Assembly: GCF_965229915.1 (NCBI RefSeq)
Contig: NZ_CBDDJZ010000001.1
Coordinates: forward strand, 1,488,001-1,552,000
DNA from: Marinoscillum sp965229915
Lineage (GTDB): Bacteria; Bacteroidota; Bacteroidia; Cytophagales; Cyclobacteriaceae
Reading direction: 5' to 3'
DNA length: 64,000 bases
Shown: piece after piece, positions 16,096-25,622 of the stretch
Layout of the letters: each line of letters opens with the position of its first letter
How positions within the stretch are numbered: position 1 is the first letter of the stretch
Translations under genes and position numbers: made by a program
The notes under the pieces: model-generated
The model's input: only the letters and a program-made list of their open reading frames with translations
Told to the model about the DNA's origin: nothing
The model's database searches: none

Positions 16096-16848
16096 TTAAT
16101 TGGTGAGTAATTTGCGAAGTGGAGTCACTAAAACGTAGATAAGCAAAATACCTGCAACAATAAAGGCGGTAAGAGAAACCCCTTGTGCCTCACCCAGTTG
16201 CTTTACTCCAATAGCTGATATTCCCCAGACGCCCACCAATGTAGAGACCACTTGATTGAGTTGGTTGGTTTGGAACACGTACACAGCCATAGCAATGACC
16301 AAAACCAAAATAGCCCATAGCTCTGGAGTGAGCAGAAAATTAAAGCCGGTGCTTTTAAAAAAAGCGGAGAAGTTGGCCACCAGCGCTACAATAATCCAGC
16401 CCTGATAAAGTGATATTGGAAAGTGCACTAAAAATAAGTCGGATTTGACTTGTGTATCCCAATGGGCTAGTCGAGTATTTAATCGTGTGAGGGTCACTAA
16501 CAGCCCTATCATCACCAGCACGCTGACTGCCAGGTAATCATAAAGCCAAACAACTACCCATATGCTATTTAAGAAGTTAGCGATTATGAGTAAAGCCCCT
16601 ACTTTCTGCACGGGCACTGGACGTTTACGAGCCACTATCCACTGATAGATAACAAGAGCAATGAGTGAGAGGTAGATAATACCCCAGATGGAAAAAGCAT
16701 ATCCAGCGGGAGTAAGCAAATTATTGTACTTGCTACTCACATCGGCAATCGTCCGGTCATTAAAGAAGCCGGTATTGGACCAGTAGTTAACCACCAGCGT
16801 AATCGCTAAAACAACCGAATTGAATATCGGGTATTGATATTGTCTCAT
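16096..16848 (-). CDS. TspO/MBR-related tryptophan-rich membrane protein
   Basis: This 250-residue protein has about seven to eight hydrophobic helices. It shows the family-like NLLTPAGYAFSIWGIIYLSL and the IWVVVWLYDYLAVSV segment seen in bacterial proteins annotated as tryptophan-rich sensory proteins related to TspO. TspO binds porphyrins and other hydrophobic ligands; here the ligand is unknown. The protein is longer than five-helix TspO, so it belongs to the extended TspO-like group. It is 36 nt downstream of the PurF-like gene and may be co-transcribed. Confidence 0.75.
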   Translation of the reverse strand: MRQYQYPIFNSVVLAITLVVNYWSNTGFFNDRTIADVSSKYNNLLTPAGYAFSIWGIIYLSLIALVIYQWIVARKRPVPVQKVGALLIIANFLNSIWVVVWLYDYLAVSVLVMIGLLVTLTRLNTRLAHWDTQVKSDLFLVHFPISLYQGWIIVALVANFSAFFKSTGFNFLLTPELWAILVLVIAMAVYVFQTNQLNQVVSTLVGVWGISAIGVKQLGEAQGVSLTAFIVAGILLIYVLVTPLRKLLTN

Positions 16849-16883
16849 ACCCCCTTCAACCAGTTAATTATGAGAATGTTGGG

Positions 16884-18770
16884 CTAGTATGCTCTGACAG
16901 TGACTCCTTTCATGAAGTTCACAAACGCCTTGTTGACCACACGATTTCCTCCAGGAGTAGGATAATCACCTGTAAAGTACCAGTCACCCAGGTGATTAGG
17001 ACAAGCTTTGTGCAAATTCTCTACAGTCTGATAAACTACTTCCAGCTCAGCCTTCATGTTTTTAGGCCGTACGATCTCCGTGATCTTTTGTGACACCTGT
17101 TCATACGTGAAAGGCTCATAAAGCTCTTTCACATAGTTGGGCTGGTTCTTATCGCCGCTAGCAGCCAGACACTTTTCAAATACTTCATCCAGCAGATATT
17201 CCTTATTGTGGTCCTTGAGCAAAGCAAGTACAGCCCTGAAGGCTACAAACTCCTTCATTTTGCTCATGTCTATTCCATAACAATCCGGGAATCTAATCTG
17301 TGGTGCAGAAGAAACGATGACTATTTTCTTAGGCTCCAATCGATCCAGAAGTGTAAGAATACTCTTCTCCAGGGTAGTTCCACGCACGATCGAATCATCA
17401 ATGATTACCAGAGTATCAGTTTTCTTTTTGATCACTTCAAACGTGGTGTCATAAACGTGAGCCACCAGATCATCGCGATGCTGATCGTCAGTAATGAAGG
17501 TGCGGAGTTTAGCGTCTTTGAGCACTAGCTTCTCCACTCTAGGCCTAAAAGATAGGAGCTCCTCCATGGACTCTACACTTGGTTTATTGTCCAGAATGAT
17601 ATCCTTCCGCTTATCGATGAGGTAATTATCTACCCCTCTGAGCAATCCAAGAAACGAGGTTTCTGCTGTATTGGGGATGTAGCTAAATACCGTGTTTTTT
17701 AAGTCAAAGTTGACAGCCTTTAGCACATTTGGTATCAGCAACTCACCGAGCTTTCGGCGTTCGTTGTAGATATCCGGATCTGTTCCTCTAGAAAAATAGA
17801 TCCGCTCAAACGAACATGATTTCTTTTCTTTTGGCTGGATGTATTGTTCTTCTCTGTAGCTGCCGTCCTTATCGATAATTAGAGCATGACCAGGCTTAAC
17901 TTCCTGTATATCATCGTAGTTGCAATCAAAAGCCGTCTTGATGGCAGGCTTTTCTGATGCCACTACCACTACATCATCATCTGCATAGAAGTACGCCGGA
18001 CGGATGCCATTAGGATCACGGGCCACGAACGAAGCTCCGTACCCGACCATTCCGGTCATGGTGTAGCCACCATCAAAATCCCGGCAGGACTTTTCTAATA
18101 CCCGCCTGAGATCGATCTCATCCTCAATGATATCTGTGATCTCCTGGTTGGTTTTCATCCCTCGATACTGATCGAAAATTGCCTGATTGGCCTCATCCAA
18201 AAAGTGACCGATCTTTTCCATCACGGTCACTGTATCTACTTTTTCCTTAGGATGCTGACCCAATGTTACCAACTTATCAAATAGCTCATCCACATTGGTC
18301 ATGTTGAAGTTGCCGGCCATTACCAGGTTACGACTCCTCCAGTTATTTTGTCTCAGGAAAGGATGACAGCTCTCAATATTGTTTTTACCATGCGTACCGT
18401 ACCTGAGGTGCCCCATCCACACCTCACCAGTGAACGCATAGTTTTCTTTCATCCACTGCGCGTTGTAGAAGTTTTCCTTGCCTTCTTTCTGAGCCTTATT
18501 GTATTTCTTACTGACCTTCCCAAAAATCTCCTCTATTGGTTGCTGTGCGGTAGTCCGGTAGCGGCTAATGTACCGTGTACCCGGAGGCATGTTGAGCTTG
18601 ATATTGGCCAATCCAACGCCATCCTGCCCTCGATTGTGTTGCTTTTGCATGAGAATGTACATCCTCTTAGCTGCATAAGCTGGCGTGCCGTACTTATCAA
18701 TATAATATTGGAGAGGTTTTCTCAGTCGAAGTAAGGCTACTCCACATTCATGTTTAATAGGATCGCTCAT
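16884..18770 (-). CDS. Amidophosphoribosyltransferase-like protein (PurF family), long form
   Basis: This 628-residue protein combines an N-terminal class II glutamine amidotransferase with a phosphoribosyltransferase. Cys9 in HECGVALL would become the N-terminal nucleophile after removal of eight residues, followed by QHNRGQDGVG and MGHLRYGTHG. The PRPP-binding loop is VIIDDSIVRGTTLEKS near residue 460. It makes 5-phosphoribosylamine for purine synthesis. It is about 130 residues longer than E. coli PurF, with insertions in both halves, a form common in Bacteroidota beside a normal-length PurF. Whether it is the main enzyme or a paralogue is unresolved. Confidence 0.85.
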   Translation of the reverse strand: MSDPIKHECGVALLRLRKPLQYYIDKYGTPAYAAKRMYILMQKQHNRGQDGVGLANIKLNMPPGTRYISRYRTTAQQPIEEIFGKVSKKYNKAQKEGKENFYNAQWMKENYAFTGEVWMGHLRYGTHGKNNIESCHPFLRQNNWRSRNLVMAGNFNMTNVDELFDKLVTLGQHPKEKVDTVTVMEKIGHFLDEANQAIFDQYRGMKTNQEITDIIEDEIDLRRVLEKSCRDFDGGYTMTGMVGYGASFVARDPNGIRPAYFYADDDVVVVASEKPAIKTAFDCNYDDIQEVKPGHALIIDKDGSYREEQYIQPKEKKSCSFERIYFSRGTDPDIYNERRKLGELLIPNVLKAVNFDLKNTVFSYIPNTAETSFLGLLRGVDNYLIDKRKDIILDNKPSVESMEELLSFRPRVEKLVLKDAKLRTFITDDQHRDDLVAHVYDTTFEVIKKKTDTLVIIDDSIVRGTTLEKSILTLLDRLEPKKIVIVSSAPQIRFPDCYGIDMSKMKEFVAFRAVLALLKDHNKEYLLDEVFEKCLAASGDKNQPNYVKELYEPFTYEQVSQKITEIVRPKNMKAELEVVYQTVENLHKACPNHLGDWYFTGDYPTPGGNRVVNKAFVNFMKGVTVRAY

Positions 18771-18778
18771 GAGTCAGT

Positions 18779-20215
18779 TTACCAGTCAAGGAATTTAATA
18801 TTATTTGCAATGTTATTCAATATTTCCGGGCTAAAGAATAACCATAACACCAAGAGTGTGAAAATAGTTGCTATGATCCGCTGACTGAGTGATGACCGGG
18901 AATAATTTAGATTTTTGCCTTCCTTAAAGAAGATGAAGTACGGCAACTTGAGATAGAAAAAGAGAGAAAATACGACACTACTTACAGCCACTATTAAGTA
19001 AGAGAGCACCCATGGATCGCCCACTGACTGGCACCACTCCCACATGATCGTGAACAGGTAGAATTTGATCGTAAAACCAGAGGTTGGTGGTAAACCGACC
19101 AGTGCGATCATGGCAACCACCACAATACCTCCCAAATAGCTTTCCTTGCTGCTCAATCCAGCAAATTGCTCGATGGTGGTTAACCCTTTGGATTCGAATA
19201 ACGCCACGAGATAAAACACTGTGATATTCATCAGTGCATACACCACTGAATACCACACAAAAGCGCTCATTCCATTCTCGAAAGGAATGAGCAATGTAGC
19301 CAGTAGAAATCCCGAATGAGCAATGGCACCATAAGCAATCATTCGTTTCACATTGGTTTGCTGAAGTGCACCAAAAGTGCCTATGACAATGGTGGCCATA
19401 CCCAAAATAGCAACCATGACCACCATCCAGGGCTGATCCATCATATGCAAACTATCCAACACATTATTGAGAAGTACCAAGCCAGCCACCTTCGGCACTA
19501 TGGATAGTACCGCCACAGCCCCTGTTGGAGCAGCCTCGTAAGTAGTTGGCACCCAGATATGGAAAGGAACAATGCTGATCTTGAAAAGCAAACCACCAAC
19601 AAATAAGGTGATCCCGAGATTTAGAAAGTGGTCATTCTCTACCACCCCGAAATCCATCAACGAAAGGTCAAGGGTTCCAGAATAGCCGAATAAAATAGAC
19701 GCTCCATAAAGTGCCAAGGCGGAGCTCACTCCTCCAAAAAGTAGGTATTTAATACTTGCTTCGAACGACTTTTTTTCAAAATTAAAATTGGTCAGGAGGT
19801 AGCTGGCAAAAGAAGTCAGCTCTACAACCAGATAAATAACTAGCAGGTTATTTGCTGAAAGCATAAAGGTGCTGCCCACCACTACAGACAGTAGTAAAAA
19901 ATAAAATTCACTACGATGCTTTCCTGCCGTGGGGTAAAACACGATCCAGATACCTGAAAAAACAAATAGGGCTTTCAGAAATGCATGTAGGTCGTTGATA
20001 GCCAAATTTTGATTAACAATCAGCTCTGACTCTATTCCAAAATCAACCAGGAATAATCCTACCAATAGGACCAAAACGTAAACCACTTTGTAAGCGACTC
20101 TGGATGAAGTGACCATTCCTACTATGAGTAATAGGAAAGAGCCAATGACAAGTCCAAGTTCGAAGGACAAAGCACTCAGGCTACTCAGGATCTGCTGTAA
20201 TTGATCTCCTAGCAT
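18779..20215 (-). CDS. nuoN: NADH-quinone oxidoreductase subunit N
   Basis: This 478-residue antiporter-like membrane subunit has about 14 helices. A TVELTSFASYLLTNF region carries the conserved Glu. The LLFKISIVPFHIWVPTTYEAAP stretch bears the key Lys, and KRMIAYGAIAHSGFLL follows. It forms one of the three proton-pumping modules in the membrane arm of complex I. It is the last nuo gene of the run, 1 nt after nuoM, and is followed by the PurF-like gene after 8 nt. Confidence 0.96.
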   Translation of the reverse strand: MLGDQLQQILSSLSALSFELGLVIGSFLLLIVGMVTSSRVAYKVVYVLVLLVGLFLVDFGIESELIVNQNLAINDLHAFLKALFVFSGIWIVFYPTAGKHRSEFYFLLLSVVVGSTFMLSANNLLVIYLVVELTSFASYLLTNFNFEKKSFEASIKYLLFGGVSSALALYGASILFGYSGTLDLSLMDFGVVENDHFLNLGITLFVGGLLFKISIVPFHIWVPTTYEAAPTGAVAVLSIVPKVAGLVLLNNVLDSLHMMDQPWMVVMVAILGMATIVIGTFGALQQTNVKRMIAYGAIAHSGFLLATLLIPFENGMSAFVWYSVVYALMNITVFYLVALFESKGLTTIEQFAGLSSKESYLGGIVVVAMIALVGLPPTSGFTIKFYLFTIMWEWCQSVGDPWVLSYLIVAVSSVVFSLFFYLKLPYFIFFKEGKNLNYSRSSLSQRIIATIFTLLVLWLFFSPEILNNIANNIKFLDW

Positions 20216-20216
20216 A

Positions 20217-21842
20217 TCAGAGACTCAAGTAAGATTGTCCCTGACTCATCAGGCTTTGCACAAAGAATTGCATGGTGTTTTCGATTGGGTCCAGTAATAG
20301 TGACGGAAAGACACCAAAAAGAACTGTAAGCAGAGCCAGTGGTAACAACATCAACCACTCTCTGGTGGTGAGATCCAGCATTTTGGCATCCCAGTCAGCT
20401 TGCTTGGTCCAGTACTTACCAAAGAACATTCGCTGGAGTGTCCAGAGATAATAACCCGCAGATATGATGATCCCCAACACAGAAACCATCCCAATCCAAC
20501 GAGGAAACAAACCATTGGCGTGCTGTGCGCCAATTGCTCCAATCAGGACCAACACCTCCCCTACAAAACCAGACAACCCCGGCAACCCAAGAGAGGCAAA
20601 GAAAAACAACACCACAAAAAAGGTGTATTTAGGCATCTTAGAAGCCAACCCGCTCAGCCCCTCTATTTGTCTGTCATGCGTACGGTCATAAACAACTCCT
20701 ACCACCAGGAATAACGCTCCGGAAATGAATCCGTGTGACACCATCTGGAATAGCGAGCCAGTAACTCCTTCGCTCGTCAGCGCTGCAAGACCGAGAAGTA
20801 CAAATCCCATGTGTGATACAGAGGAGTAAGCAATCAGCTTTTTGACGTCATTCTGTGCCATGGCTACCATTCCTCCATAGACGATTGATAACATCCCGAC
20901 AATTGCAACTGGCTGAGCCAACTGGATGGCTATATCTGGGAAAATAGTATAGCAAATCCTGAACAGACCATATCCTCCTACCTTCAGCAATACTCCTGCA
21001 AGTAGAACCGAAATAGCTGTGGGTGCTTCTACATGTGCGTCTGGCAGCCAGGTATGAAAAGGCACTGCCGGCAGCTTAATCAAAAAGCCAATCAACAAGA
21101 ATAAAAATGCCCAATACCTCAAAGAAGAACCCCAGAGTAAAAAGCCACTCCCTGGTGCGAGTAATGAATTTTCAAGAAAATTTCCGTCCATCATCTGGAT
21201 GAGACTGAAGGTATTTATCTGATTGCCTGAAGCATCAATTGAGCCAGTGGAAAGATATAAACCAATCATGACCACCAATATCAAAAGAGAACCCAATAGC
21301 GTATACAGAAAGAATTTGATGGAAGCATAAGATCTTCTTGGCCCGCCCCAGATTCCAATGAGGAAAAACATAGGAAGCAGCATGAATTCAAAAAACACAT
21401 AGAACAAGAAAAAATCCAGCGCCACAAAACAGCCAATCAAACTTCCGCTAAGAATGAGATACAGCATGAAATATCCTTTGACCTTTTTGGTGAGGTTCCA
21501 TGAGGAAATGACACCAATAACCAGAAGCAATGCACTCAACACTACCAGTGGCATGCTTATACCATCTACACCAACGAAATAGTCTACTTGCAGTGTGCCT
21601 ATAGTCCCAACCTTGAGCTGTATCCAGGGTAAAAGCTCAGTGAATTGAAATGCTTCATTCCAGCTAGCTGGAGCTACGCTACCATCGAACTGGAAAAACA
21701 GAACCAATCCAAGAACCAACTGGATACAAGTGACTACCAGCGCCACCAATTTCATCAGGTACGTTTTACCTCCAGGAAGCACTCCAATGATGAACGCTCC
21801 CAAAAAGGGTAAGAATATAAGCCAACTAAGCAGGTTATTCAT
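20217..21842 (-). CDS. nuoM: NADH-quinone oxidoreductase subunit M
   Basis: This 541-residue protein has about 14 membrane helices. Signatures include FFEFMLLPMFFLIGIWGG with the essential Glu, FLIKLPAVPFHTWLPDAHVEAPTA with the pumping Lys, and KKLIAYSSVSHMGFVLLG. It is a proton-translocating antiporter-like subunit of complex I. Length is slightly above E. coli NuoM (about 509). It starts 15 nt after nuoL and ends 1 nt before nuoN. Confidence 0.97.
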   Translation of the reverse strand: MNNLLSWLIFLPFLGAFIIGVLPGGKTYLMKLVALVVTCIQLVLGLVLFFQFDGSVAPASWNEAFQFTELLPWIQLKVGTIGTLQVDYFVGVDGISMPLVVLSALLLVIGVISSWNLTKKVKGYFMLYLILSGSLIGCFVALDFFLFYVFFEFMLLPMFFLIGIWGGPRRSYASIKFFLYTLLGSLLILVVMIGLYLSTGSIDASGNQINTFSLIQMMDGNFLENSLLAPGSGFLLWGSSLRYWAFLFLLIGFLIKLPAVPFHTWLPDAHVEAPTAISVLLAGVLLKVGGYGLFRICYTIFPDIAIQLAQPVAIVGMLSIVYGGMVAMAQNDVKKLIAYSSVSHMGFVLLGLAALTSEGVTGSLFQMVSHGFISGALFLVVGVVYDRTHDRQIEGLSGLASKMPKYTFFVVLFFFASLGLPGLSGFVGEVLVLIGAIGAQHANGLFPRWIGMVSVLGIIISAGYYLWTLQRMFFGKYWTKQADWDAKMLDLTTREWLMLLPLALLTVLFGVFPSLLLDPIENTMQFFVQSLMSQGQSYLSL

Positions 21843-21857
21843 TCTTTAATTTTCTAC

Positions 21858-23819
21858 TTAAAACTGAAACCAGAGCACAATACTCAACAGTAAAACCAGC
21901 AGCCAAACCAGTTGATTTTGGATTTTCCCCGATTGGATACCCGTGAGCATTCCACCAATTGTTTTGGAAAACCAGGCCATAAAATTAACAATACCATCGA
22001 TGATTTCTCGATCGATAATCGCCAGCACCTTACTAGATACGACCGTCCATACGCCTATACCATTGACAATTCCATCAAGTACCTTTTTATCTATTCTGCC
22101 AAAGGTTCTAGCCAATCTCAGATAAACTCTGGATACCAAGTCATAAAAAGGCTCTATGTACCAACTCTTAAATGATAGCTGACCTAGGAAAGACTGTGGC
22201 TGCTGAGCTGATTGGAATGTAAGTGTTCGATTCGATCTTGGACCGAAAAACACCAGGCTTATCGCCAAACCGGCAACAGCCAGAGCTATGGACAAGATCA
22301 TGGTAAACAAAGGAATACTCGAATCAATGGATTCATGGGCGCCGAATAGTGGATTGCTGAAATACCAACCATGTGCATTAAGTGGGTTGAAGGCATGTCC
22401 AATCCACAAAGCTCCCACTGCCAATAGCATCAAAGGAATTTTGAACTGAAGAACGGGCTCAGCAAGTGAAACAGGTTTCAACTCGCTTCTGGCCTGCCCA
22501 AAAAACACCAACCATATTTGCCGGCCAACATAAATGGGAGTAAGTAAAGCGGTAATAAATCCGAGATCTGAGACTAGGTACACCCACCAACCATAGGACT
22601 CTGAAGTAGCGGCAGCCCACAGCCAGGCTCCTGTTAAAATGCCTTCTTTGGATAAGAATCCAGAAAAAAGCGGTAACCCGGATAAAGCTAAACCACAAAT
22701 CAAAAAGGAAATGAAAGTGACAGGAAGGTGTTTTTTGAGCCCGCCCATCAACCGCATGTCTTGCGCATCAAATCCATGATCGTCATGATGGACCGCATGC
22801 AGATAATGAATCACCGCTCCGGCACCTAAAAATAATCCAGCCTTAAAGAATGCATGTGTCCACAAATGAAAGAGAGAGGCTTCTCCAGCTCCTACGCCTA
22901 TGCCCATGACCATATAGCCGAGCTGCGAGATGGTAGAAAAAGCCAACACCTTTTTAATATCAAACTGAGTCAGTGCTGCCACAGCTGCCATAAACGCGGT
23001 AAAAGCACCCAGTACCGCTGTGGTGGTCAGTACCACCGGAGTAAGTACTGGCTGCACTCGAATCAATAAATACACTCCGGCTGCCACCATGGTAGCCGCG
23101 TGGATGAGTGCTGATACCGGTGTGGGACCGGCCATCGCTTTCGGCAACCAGCCAAAGAACGGAAACTGCGCAGACTTACCCAGTGCACCCAGTAAAAGAC
23201 CAAATCCAGCAAGCGTCAATAACGACGAATTTTCCAAAGGGGAGAATTCTGAAATAAATGGCTGATCAAATACACTGATCATTAAAATCACTCCAACTAA
23301 CAAGCCGGCATCTGCCACTCGATTGATCATGAATGCTTCTCTTGCCGCTTTAGCTTTCTGCTGATCCTGAAACCAAAAACCGATTAGCAGGAAGGAAGAG
23401 AAGCCAACCAACTCCCAGAAAACGAACAACAACAACAAATGATCAGCTGCCAGGAGGCATAGCATGGAGGTGGTGAAAAAGCCTAGCTTGGCATAATACC
23501 TTTTGATACCCGGATCACCTTTTAAATAGGCTGCTGAAAATAAGTGTACCAATAGCGAAATGAAACAGACCAGGGCAATCAATAAAGCTGGCATACCATC
23601 AACGTACCATCCCAGCCGATATCCTGGCATCCACTCCCACCGATATAGGATTGGCTCGTTGAAGGCTTCAAATACTAAGACACTACTCAGTAAGAATGCC
23701 GGCACTATACCTACCAATACCACCTTAGGAGCCATTCGATTGCCAGAAGCATAAGCTCCAATACCCCCAATGAGGGGTAGCAGTAGAACCAGTGTCATAT
23801 AGAATAAGTGTGCTGGCAT
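21858..23819 (-). CDS. nuoL: NADH-quinone oxidoreductase subunit L
   Basis: This 653-residue protein is the distal antiporter-like subunit of complex I. It shows FVFWELVGFSSFLLIGFWF with the key Glu, then ALGKSAQFPFFGWLPKAMAGPTPVSALIHAATMVAAG with the Lys. KKVLAFSTISQLGYMVMGIGVGA follows, and the C-terminus holds the long lateral amphipathic helix and a final transmembrane anchor. The ATG follows directly after the nuoK stop. Length is near the usual 610-650. Confidence 0.97.
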   Translation of the reverse strand: MPAHLFYMTLVLLLPLIGGIGAYASGNRMAPKVVLVGIVPAFLLSSVLVFEAFNEPILYRWEWMPGYRLGWYVDGMPALLIALVCFISLLVHLFSAAYLKGDPGIKRYYAKLGFFTTSMLCLLAADHLLLLFVFWELVGFSSFLLIGFWFQDQQKAKAAREAFMINRVADAGLLVGVILMISVFDQPFISEFSPLENSSLLTLAGFGLLLGALGKSAQFPFFGWLPKAMAGPTPVSALIHAATMVAAGVYLLIRVQPVLTPVVLTTTAVLGAFTAFMAAVAALTQFDIKKVLAFSTISQLGYMVMGIGVGAGEASLFHLWTHAFFKAGLFLGAGAVIHYLHAVHHDDHGFDAQDMRLMGGLKKHLPVTFISFLICGLALSGLPLFSGFLSKEGILTGAWLWAAATSESYGWWVYLVSDLGFITALLTPIYVGRQIWLVFFGQARSELKPVSLAEPVLQFKIPLMLLAVGALWIGHAFNPLNAHGWYFSNPLFGAHESIDSSIPLFTMILSIALAVAGLAISLVFFGPRSNRTLTFQSAQQPQSFLGQLSFKSWYIEPFYDLVSRVYLRLARTFGRIDKKVLDGIVNGIGVWTVVSSKVLAIIDREIIDGIVNFMAWFSKTIGGMLTGIQSGKIQNQLVWLLVLLLSIVLWFQF

Positions 23820-24128
23820 CTAGTATTCCATGGTGTTGAGGTCATCCAAATCTGACGAACTGAAGTTCCGATAAATATTTAATAAAATAGCCAATGCGAT
23901 GGCCGCTTCTGCTGCTGCCACCACCACAGAGAATATAGCAAAGAGTTGCCCATCCAGATTCGGATTGAACTTCGAGAAAGCCACCAAATTCAGGTTGGCA
24001 GCATTGAGCATCAGCTCAATACCGAGCAAAACGAACAGGGCGTTCTTCTTTATCAAGACCATAAGTAATCCTGCACAGAGTAGGAATGCAGCCAGTAGCA
24101 AATAATATGTCAAAGGAATGGCCATCAT
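23820..24128 (-). CDS. nuoK: NADH-quinone oxidoreductase subunit K
   Basis: This 102-residue protein has three helices. It carries the conserved GIELMLNAANLNLVAF with the membrane Glu and a second Glu in VVAAAEAAIALAILL, both in the proton path of complex I. Length is normal. It overlaps the nuoJ end by 4 nt and abuts nuoL, which indicates tight translational coupling. Confidence 0.97.
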   Translation of the reverse strand: MMAIPLTYYLLLAAFLLCAGLLMVLIKKNALFVLLGIELMLNAANLNLVAFSKFNPNLDGQLFAIFSVVVAAAEAAIALAILLNIYRNFSSSDLDDLNTMEY

Positions 24129-24631
24129 ATGTTTCCAGATCGTTTGGCAAGGTAAGAAGCACCTACCAGCGCCACCAGTAAGACAAAGGCAATCAGTTCA
24201 AAGCTCAATATATAATCAGTCATGAAGCTAACCCCAATTTTTCTTACCTGATTGGTCATGACTGGTTCTCCCTGCCAGGATAAGCCTGAATTCAGAATAA
24301 ACCAACTTAGTAGTCCCATCATCAGAACGACCAAAGCACCACTGATAAAAACATTGCGATGCTCCGTAAGCACCCCTTCATCGGATATTCTCCTAGTGAG
24401 CATGATCCCAAAGAGCAATAGCACAACGATACCACCGGCGTAAATCAAGATCTGCACCACAGCCATCAGCTCGGCATGAAGCAATACGTAAATGGCTGCC
24501 ACACCCAGTAGGGCTATCACCAATGCAAATGCCGCGCGAATGATGTTTTTGGTTACTAACATGTAGATCACCGGGACAACCACCATCACTGCAAAGAAGG
24601 CAAACAAAGTATTAGCTATTGTCATCTCCAT
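24125..24631 (-). CDS. nuoJ: NADH-quinone oxidoreductase subunit J
   Basis: This 168-residue protein has five helices. It shows the family pattern NIIRAAFALVIALLGVAAIYVLLHAELMAVVQILIYAGGIVVLLLFGIML, including the flexible helix whose pi-bulge couples quinone chemistry to pumping. It overlaps the end of nuoI by about 20 nt and the start of nuoK by 4 nt. An alternative ATG two codons in (24625) would shorten the overlap only slightly. Confidence 0.95.
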   Translation of the reverse strand: MEMTIANTLFAFFAVMVVVPVIYMLVTKNIIRAAFALVIALLGVAAIYVLLHAELMAVVQILIYAGGIVVLLLFGIMLTRRISDEGVLTEHRNVFISGALVVLMMGLLSWFILNSGLSWQGEPVMTNQVRKIGVSFMTDYILSFELIAFVLLVALVGASYLAKRSGNI

Positions 24632-25622
24632 CTTTAGGTTTCTTACGAATCACTGGTCTTGGGCGATATTTGGGTTTTGGCTTATCCTCTTTATTTTCAT
24701 CCGCCTTTTGCTCACTCTTGGGCTTGATTTTTGGCTTCATCACGGGCCTTGGTTTGGCAGCCTTCTTTTCTTCCTCGCTCTCACTCTTCGGCTTGACTTT
24801 AGGCTTCATCACAGGCTTCGGCTTACTGGCTTTCTGCTCAGAGCTTTCAGCTTCTGTTTTTGGCTTCATTACCGGTTTTGGGCGTGCCGCTGATTTGCTT
24901 TCGTTTGCTTCGGACGCATCGGTCTTCGGTTTCATCACAGGCTTGCTCACTTTAGGCTTCATCGCAGGTTTTGCACCTGATGCAGGTTTTACCGGTTTTG
25001 GCCTCACCGCAGGTTTGGGTTTAGCTGAAGTCACCTCACCTTGAGCACTCGCTTTGGCTTCTTTTTCTGCCGCTTTTTTCGCTTCAAACGCTTCTAATTC
25101 CTTACGCTTCTGCGCAATGTCGGCCAATGACATATCTGCAAACGAGTACACATGATCGTTGATGTCAAATTCACTGAAATCATACACCTTGGTCATGGTC
25201 AGGCATTCCGTTGGGCATACGGTAGTACACAGTCCACAAAAGCAGCACTTACCCATATCTATATCAAACTTAGCTGCATGGATTCTTTTAGGTGTACCGT
25301 CAGATGTGACCCCAAACGTCTCCGGTGATCGGATGGCCTCTATATCAATACAATCAACCGGACAAACCTTGGCACATTTGTCACAAACGATGCAATCATC
25401 AATCTCATTGTGCAATCGGTAGCGAGCATTATCGGGCACTGGTAGCGACTCATAGGGATACTCCAAAGTCACAATTCCTTTATCAACCTCAAAATAGCTC
25501 TCATCTTCTATTCCGATTGGTTTTCTGGAAAAACGAGCTTCGGTCAAATACCGAAGGGTCAACTTCAATCCAGAACTCAATGTGCTTACTGCTTCTTTTA
25601 TGTTTTTGAAATAGCTGCTCAT
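24612..25622 (-). CDS. nuoI: NADH-quinone oxidoreductase subunit I with long Lys/Pro repeat tail
   Basis: The start is the ATG at 25622 (MSSYFKNIKEA), overlapping nuoH by 4 nt; a longer frame to 25736 lies inside nuoH and is unlikely. Two 4Fe-4S motifs, CIVCDKCAKVC at 77-87 and CCFCGLCTTVC at 126-136, carry electrons to the quinone site of complex I. Typical NuoI ends near residue 160-190. Here about 145 further residues form a low-complexity, highly basic tail with at least four copies of PVMKPK spaced by acidic/serine linkers. The tail has no counterpart in classical NuoI; its role is unknown. Confidence 0.92.
   Translation of the reverse strand: MSSYFKNIKEAVSTLSSGLKLTLRYLTEARFSRKPIGIEDESYFEVDKGIVTLEYPYESLPVPDNARYRLHNEIDDCIVCDKCAKVCPVDCIDIEAIRSPETFGVTSDGTPKRIHAAKFDIDMGKCCFCGLCTTVCPTECLTMTKVYDFSEFDINDHVYSFADMSLADIAQKRKELEAFEAKKAAEKEAKASAQGEVTSAKPKPAVRPKPVKPASGAKPAMKPKVSKPVMKPKTDASEANESKSAARPKPVMKPKTEAESSEQKASKPKPVMKPKVKPKSESEEEKKAAKPRPVMKPKIKPKSEQKADENKEDKPKPKYRPRPVIRKKPKDGDDNS

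Noticed and set aside
24619..25044. Plus-strand open frame (141 codons) rich in Gly/Phe/Leu
   Set aside because: It is the reverse of the Lys/Pro repeat tail of nuoI; the apparent membrane-like repeats are a mirror of that low-complexity DNA.
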